From Cylindrobasidium torrendii FP15055 ss-10 (lineage: Eukaryota; Basidiomycota; Agaricomycetes; Agaricales; Physalacriaceae): a stretch of DNA of 64,000 nucleotides. Positions 58,576-64,000 of the stretch are shown one piece after another. Made by a program: the position numbers and the translations under genes. How positions within the stretch are numbered: position 1 is the first letter of the stretch; each line of letters starts with the position of its first letter. The notes under the pieces are model-generated. The model ran no database searches. It was not told the DNA's origin and saw only the letters and a list, made by a program, of their open reading frames with translations. The stretch covers positions 62,001 to 126,000 of the forward strand of contig KN880470.1 of the NCBI GenBank assembly GCA_000934385.1. The letters are read 5' to 3'.

Positions 58576-59764
58576 ATGGCCGACGAAATTGACTACGAGG
58601 CGCTGCCGCCTAATGCGAGCCTAGCTGTATGTACCATATTGTATTTTAGCCCGTTCTAGACTTGCTAAGCCAAACAGGTAAATATGCTCGCAGGCGCACT
58701 GGTGTGTACTTTCTCTTTCACTCTCTGCTTGTCGTTCTGAGCGATGGACAGGCCGGCATCTCCGAGCATGCGGTCATGTACCCCGTCGACAGCATCAAGG
58801 TAAGCTCACCGTCCACGTAGCATACGGCCAGAGACCGACCATTCTCGTCAGACGCGCATGCAAGTGTATACGACGTCACCTGTCGCGGTATATAGCGGAG
58901 TCGGCAACGCTTTCGCACGGATTTCATCGACAGAGGGGGCCCGCGCACTCTGGCGGGGTGTATGGTCCGTGGTCCTTGGCGCGGGTCCGGCACACGCCGT
59001 CCACTTTGGAACACTTGAGGCGGTGAAGGAACTAATGGGCGGGAATGACCACGCAGATAATTATTTAGCGACGGGTGCGTGTTCTGCCATGATGACGAGT
59101 CAAGACTGACTGGAAAATCGTAGCTGTTGCTGGAGGCGCGGCGACAACGGCAGCTGATGCGCTTATGAACCCATTCGATGGTGCATAACCTTTATGCGGT
59201 TCGTAGAACATTGTTCACATTTCCATAGTCATCAAGCAGCGTATGCAAATACACCAGTCTCAACACCGGTCCGTCCTGGCCTGTGCGCGCAGTGTCTACC
59301 TCAAAGAGGGCCTTGGCGCGTTCTATGTCTCATATCCAACGACGCTGGCCATTTCGATTCCTTTCAACGCCATCCAGTTCACCGTCTACGAGCAAGTCAA
59401 GCGCGTCCTGAACCCGCGGCACGACTACTCCCCGTCAACACACATCACTGCTGGCGGAATTGCAGGTGCTGTAGCTGCTGCGGTGACCACTCCTCTCGAC
59501 GTGGCCAAAACGCTCTTGCAAACAAAGGGCAGCTCCGAGGACGCTGCTATACGCAATGTGCGCGGACTTCCAGACGCCTTCAAGCTCATCTGGGCGCGCG
59601 ATGGAATCAAGGGCTTTGCACGCGGCATTTCTCCTCGAGTTCTCACTGCGATGCCGAGTACTGCTATTTGCTGGCTATCTTACGAATTCTTCAGTGCGTC
59701 CTCCGCATATCCGAGTGATGAAATACTAATAAAATCATCAGAGGCTGCGATGCGCTCCGATTAG
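58576..59764 (+). CDS. Mitochondrial iron carrier, mitoferrin/Mrs3-Mrs4 type
   Basis: Seven short introns split this member of the mitochondrial carrier family (about 290 residues). MADEIDYEALPPNASLA leads into VNMLAGALAGISEHAVMYPV. The three carrier signatures PVDSIKTRMQ, PFDVIKQRMQ and PLDVAKTLLQ each end a first helix of the three repeats. The residues HAVMYP in repeat 1 and FYVSYPTTLAISIPFNAIQF in repeat 2 are the mitoferrin-type contact region, and ARGISPRVLTAMPSTAICWL closes repeat 3. The carrier should import ferrous iron into mitochondria for haem and iron-sulphur synthesis. Frames join cleanly across all introns. The orthologue assignment to Mrs3/Mrs4 rests on motifs only. Confidence 0.88.
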
Positions 59765-61299
59765 ACGCTTACAAAATGCTTTCTGTATCTACTTACACTA
59801 CCTATGGCTGTAATATATGGTTGTCGAAGCTCCCAGGCTCTCCACGATGCTTTTTTCAGGCCACAGCGTTGGTTTACGGCTTGCGCAACGCTTCCAATCA
59901 GCCTAATATGACACCCTTCAATACAAAATGCGAACCTTTCGTTCTCCATGCCACTCTGTCTGGACTCTTCGATGGATCCCTGCACATTGCTGCTGAGCGC
60001 TGAGCATTCAACGTTCTCCAGGTGTATGTATGAGCAGCAAGGATGAGGGTCCACATCTTGTGCTAACGGCCGAATGCAGGCAGGCTGGGAAGTATTTCTC
60101 CGTCGAACATGGGTGCTTCCTGCAAGTTGGATGCAATAAGCAGCGGAAGATAACACCATTCCAAAACGATGTTTGCGTGCGTATCGGAATAGTCTCTTAA
60201 CAAGGTATGCAGGGATCGAGGAGTGGTCAAACGGTAGGGCAATAGATGCTAGTTAGGGTAAGAAGAGGTGTCCTTATCGTCTCTCCTCCGTCGGGTTTTA
60301 CAGAATACTTCCATGGGTACAATGAATCCAAATGGGAGCCAGCGGCCGTTCTGTACACCAGCCAAATATTAAATTCCAGGCATGTAGTTCATCTCTCCGT
60401 ATGTACATCCCATTGCTTAACCAAGAGAAAAGATAAATTCGATATATCGCTCATGGAATAATCCTAGAGAACGAAAACTCCCACTGTCAAGGTATACGGG
60501 GCCACCATCGTGTCACGCATCGACTCGAGGCATCAATAACTGCTGCACGTGTCCGCGACGTCCGATCAGGAGTTCACGGCGCGGCAACTGCTCTCATGAA
60601 CATAAGGCTTTAGCCTCACGCCAACTGTAGTCAACACATTGTCTTCTGCGTGTTTAATCCATCTAATTCTTTCTAGATGATTATACGATGATTGAGATTG
60701 CTAGGGTTGCGGTTAAGTAATATACCTTTGGAATCGACATTGCCTTCTGTTGTATGTTCGATTTGCTGCGAAGCAAAGGCTAACACTGATTCTGTAGGGA
60801 CACTTGATGAGAGGTCTGGAGAAGCTCCGAGGTCCCTTTTCTCCGCTTGTCAGCTGTGCAACCGCTGTTCTCGCGTGAGTGCTATCGCTCCTGTGCTACC
60901 TCTGACTTGGTCGCTTTGTTCGCTCGGAGCTACCTTTCGTGCATGTACATAGCACCACAGGATGAATGAGAGACGCCTTTCTGACTACATACACTCCTCA
61001 GGAGCCTTGAATCGAGATGGAATGCCCTGCCGCCTTGGATTTGTACGACATTCTCACAGGGCTGCCACCATCTTTCTCCACGGACTCCGCGCGATGGCTT
61101 CACGAAAGCGCCCCAAGGTCTGATGTGTTCTCTGTGACATTCGGCAACGTGGGATACATAGGTTGCGTCCGCACTCTGAGGGTATACGGCCTATGTCCTT
61201 TAGTCAACCCTCTCATCTGGACGCTGTGAATTGGAAACGTTCATAAGGCTCCGTCGCAAGACGCTCCGCTTTTTTTCGCCTTTCTTCCTCCACACCAGC
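59765..61299. other. Intergenic, nothing recognised
   Basis: This 1.5 kb has only short frames, among them a 132-codon minus-strand frame over the carrier 3' end that has no family features. I found no tRNA-like cloverleaf. Confidence 0.35.
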
Positions 61300-62241
61300 A
61301 TGCCCGGACAAGAACCACCGCTACCACCGGATTTGTTGCGTGTAATCTTTGAGCAGGCAGCGCAATCCGACAAAGCAACCGCGCTCTGCTTGATACTGTC
61401 CGCAAGCATCGTACGGGACTGGCAAGCACATCCAGCTTTTGCCTATAGTACTGCTTAACTTGTACCAAGGATTGAGCCCGTACTCTACGAGTCGGTCAAT
61501 CTCGTCCGACAACGCACAAGTACCCTCCTCCTCCGGACATTGGAGACAGCCAAGACTCGCGAGTTCTACCGCAAGCATGTCAAGTCCATCACCTTCAGCG
61601 TCGGCGCTTACTCAGACATGCGCTGTATGCTTCGCATTCTATCCATTTGTCAAGACGTCAAGCATCTCACCATTTACTTCATACCCACAAGTCAAGTGCC
61701 CAATCCAGCATACCCATCTTCAACTTTGGAGCAACTCGTCGACGGTCTGCATCCCACAAATCTCACTGTCCAATTCCCCACTAGCAGCCACCTCTTCTCG
61801 CCAGAGTTCCACTTGCCGGTGTACGCCCACATTACCCACCTCTCTATCGTCAACGATTGGATGGATTGGACGGTGTGGCGGAACCTCGAGCTCCTCAAAT
61901 CACTCAGCCATCTGGCAGCCGACGTCCGCGCACCTGCCGAGTCACTGAACCCCCAGAAAATCGAGCAAATATCTCACGCGGTGCAGGGAATCCTTTGCCG
62001 ATGTACTAGCCTGAAGCTCTTTATTATTGTCCTCATATTTGCCGCGGACCCAGCGGCGGCAGGCGAAGCTATCGCCCAGGGTATGGTCGCGGACGACCGC
62101 CGCCTCGTCTTTTTACAGGACCCGGAGCCATTTCGCGACCGGGACGCGCATTGGGAGAACGATATGTGGCGGCTGGGAGCTGAGATCGCCGCTGTTCAAT
62201 CTCGAACTGGACGGTGGGTTCTCCATCACCTGCGAGGTTGA
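61300..62241 (+). CDS. F-box-like protein
   Basis: Exon 1 (61300-61421) starts MPGQEPPLPPDLLRVIFEQA, an F-box-like motif of the type frequent in mushrooms. It joins exon 2 (from 61470) through a 48-base intron beginning GCAAGC. This gives LSASIVRDWIEPVLYESV, the usual follow-up of such proteins, whereas no GT donor keeps the frame. Exon 2 carries leucine-rich blocks such as LLRTLETAKTREFYRKHVKS, then LSICQDVKHLTIYF and YAHITHLSIVNDWMDW. They resemble the repeats that select substrates in SCF ubiquitin ligases. The substrate is unknown. The 3' end could use a further intron near 62213, so the C-terminus is uncertain. Confidence 0.6.
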
Positions 62242-63220
62242 TCAAGGAGAAAGACTGACCACCCTCAAAGATTGAATATCCCACACACCAGACCGCCGCG
62301 GGCATCTCTTTCTCGCAGTAAGTCGACTGACCTTGGTCTTCGTCCGCCATACGCGATCTAACTCGGAATTTTGGTAGTGATTTCTAGCGCGTAGCCTGAT
62401 AGAACGCTCGATACCTCGTGTACCCAGCCACAGGTCTTGCCACGCGTAGCGTCAAGAACGGGGCATTTGCGTGCCATGTCGCGACCGGGACACACAGGCG
62501 CCCACACGTAGGGTCATACTCGGCATTCACCGCCGCTGCATGCTTCAACCACGAGCCAGCTACGTAGCCAAATACCCATGCTGTAGCCCAATGTTTAATT
62601 GTATTGTTGCACCTAAGCCTCTGTGGATACCGCAGTCAAGCTCCGTGCAGTGACGGAGCAGTCCTCTGGCAGTCCTTTCGAACAATATTCCATTATCTTT
62701 CAATCAGGCCTTGGGATCGTCCCTATCGATCATTCTCGGGTAGCGGCTCTTGAGTGGCACCCCTTTGAGAACAATTTCCACTCGATCCCAGGCAAGTCTC
62801 TTTCATTTTTGGGCTTTCCTTGTTGTCTATCCGCCTCGAGGCTCTGGTGTAACTGTATCATTCATTCCCGAGAAACGGCGTCACCCATCGATAGGTCCCT
62901 GATTGGCGCTGAACGGCTAATGTACTTGCTCGCTGCACTGTAAAAACACGTTGAGAACGCGAGGCGACCGTACAGTGTCAGTCGAATCCCGCAGTGAGTT
63001 CCGCATTTGATGCATGAGTGGGCCTTCACCGCCTTCGGTCCTTGAAACGCTTTGTTTATGCAGAGAATCACGGATAGTTCGATGATGAGTTGTCAGGGCT
63101 ATTTAACATGAAGAGGGAGTGGTGGCCCACCTCCAAGCCACGCCCATCGCGCATCTTTTGTTTTTCTCCACTTCTTTCCTCTTTTCCTCTTTTTTCTTTT
63201 TATTCTGCGCGCCATCTGCG
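62242..63220. other. Intergenic, SET-gene promoter
   Basis: This 1 kb before the SET-domain gene ends in a pyrimidine-rich leader (63165-63205). No other gene is seen. Confidence 0.4.
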
Positions 63221-64000
63221 ATGGGTCGTCCCTCTCAATCTACACGTTCAAGTTCGCAGGCCAGCGGACAACGATCTTACTCGCGCGAGCGAATCTATGC
63301 CTCACGAGTCCCCTCGCCAACATCGACTGTCGAACAGATCCCTGTTGTGTCACGACACCTCTACTTCAACGACTCCGACTTGACATGCGCAACCGTGCTC
63401 CGCGCTGACGTCGACGAATGCCTGCCACTCGCCTGTGACCCGATGCCCTCAAGACCGAAGCCCGCCTTTTCTGTCCACAGTACTTACCACAAGGGCTTGG
63501 GCATGTTCGCTAGAAAGACGCTGCCAGCGGCATCTGTCATATCCGTTGAACATCCTCTCATCATCGTCGCCAAAGGCAGCGGCGACGCCTCCCATTGCAT
63601 GTACCCCATGGAATTGGGGGAGCTTGGGATGCTTGCCAACACTCGTAGGCGTGAATGCTTCTCGGAGTTCGAGGGTCTGTTAGAGACGAACGCAGTCGAC
63701 ATATGTCTACCTTCCAAAAACGGCCCTCCGGTCGAACACTCTGCCATCTTCCTTGAGTTGAGCCGCTGCAATCATAGGTGTGTCCCCCATTTTCTTTCCC
63801 ATGATCATTCCCCGATGAACTGACGCTGCTCATTTGAAGCTGCTCTCCGAACGCGTACTGGAAATGGGATGCCAAAACGTTTACGTCGACTCTTCGTGCA
63901 GCCAGACCCATTGAGAAGGGTGAAGAGATCACGATTCAATACATCGACTCCTGCATTAGCTACCGTCAGAGGCGTGACAAGCTCGCCTCGCGCTACGGGT
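63221..64000 (+). CDS. SET-domain protein, 3' end outside the window
   Basis: The ATG at 63221 follows a pyrimidine-rich leader and opens a serine-rich head MGRPSQSTRSSSQASGQRSY. The SET domain starts near FSVHSTYHKGLGMFARKTLP, followed by SVISVEHPLIIV. The intron at 63778-63839 joins LSRCNHSCSPNAYWKWD, the pseudoknot motif of lysine methyltransferases. GEEITIQYIDSCISYRQRRD then marks the last motif. The order resembles the SMYD/SET-domain proteins of basidiomycetes that carry SET without flanking domains. The target is unknown. The stop lies beyond the right edge. The frame is open to position 64000. Confidence 0.8.

Noticed and set aside
59761..60159. 132-codon minus-strand frame after the mitoferrin-like gene
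   Set aside because: No family features, and it starts inside 3' sequence of the carrier; likely chance.

Overview
The window is nuclear DNA of a filamentous basidiomycete, most likely an Agaricomycete. Almost every gene is split by introns of about 45-60 bases with GTRNGT-type donors, genes are densely packed on both strands, and the gene set is typical of wood- or litter-associated mushrooms: an AA9-like copper monooxygenase, a berberine-bridge-type flavin oxidase, a heparinase-like membrane protein, an F-box-like gene and a DUF6589 gene. I cannot name the genus. All exon joins below were made by eye from splice signals, frame and conserved motifs.

Layout. 0-7.6 kb: a glycosyltransferase cut by the left edge, SAGA subunit Sgf73 divergent to cytosolic seryl-tRNA synthetase, a 93-residue protein, a Maf-type nucleotide pyrophosphatase and SmD1. 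7.6-9.9 kb is largely empty. 9.9-15.2 kb: a three-RRM Nam8/Ngr1/Csx1-like protein and an aldo/keto reductase. 15.8-22.1 kb: a type II membrane heparinase II/III-like protein and a Zn2Cys6 regulator. 22.9-27.6 kb: TAF10, a flavin monooxygenase and the ubiquinone side-chain synthase Coq1. 29.7-35.1 kb: a TMEM69-like mitochondrial membrane protein, a BBE-like oxidase and an unknown one-exon gene. 36.2-47.6 kb, all on the minus strand: Ykt6, glycogen debranching enzyme, a makorin-like RING protein, SAGA subunit Ada1/Hfi1 and the AA9-like protein. 49.1-58.4 kb: RNA polymerase III subunit Rpc53 and xanthine/hypoxanthine phosphoribosyltransferase, a divergent pair now separated by a 6.6 kb insertion. 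58.6-64 kb: a mitoferrin-type carrier, an F-box-like gene and a SET-domain gene cut by the right edge.

The most interesting object is the insertion at about 50.6-57.2 kb. It is bounded by inverted repeats (98 gapless positions, 91 identical by hand count) and holds two intact convergent genes whose stop codons are 14 bases apart. One is a 1,031-residue DUF6589 protein. The other is a 778-residue RecQ-type helicase carrying a C-terminal bromodomain. I read this as a self-contained DNA transposon-like element in which DUF6589 may be the transposase and the helicase-bromodomain protein an accessory factor.

Other points: a BBE-like oxidase gene with one donor reading GA instead of GT; two GC-AG introns, one next to a 7-base microexon; SmD1 and Maf separated by only 43 bases; and three SAGA subunit genes in one 43 kb stretch. 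I saw no tRNA, rRNA or CRISPR array.
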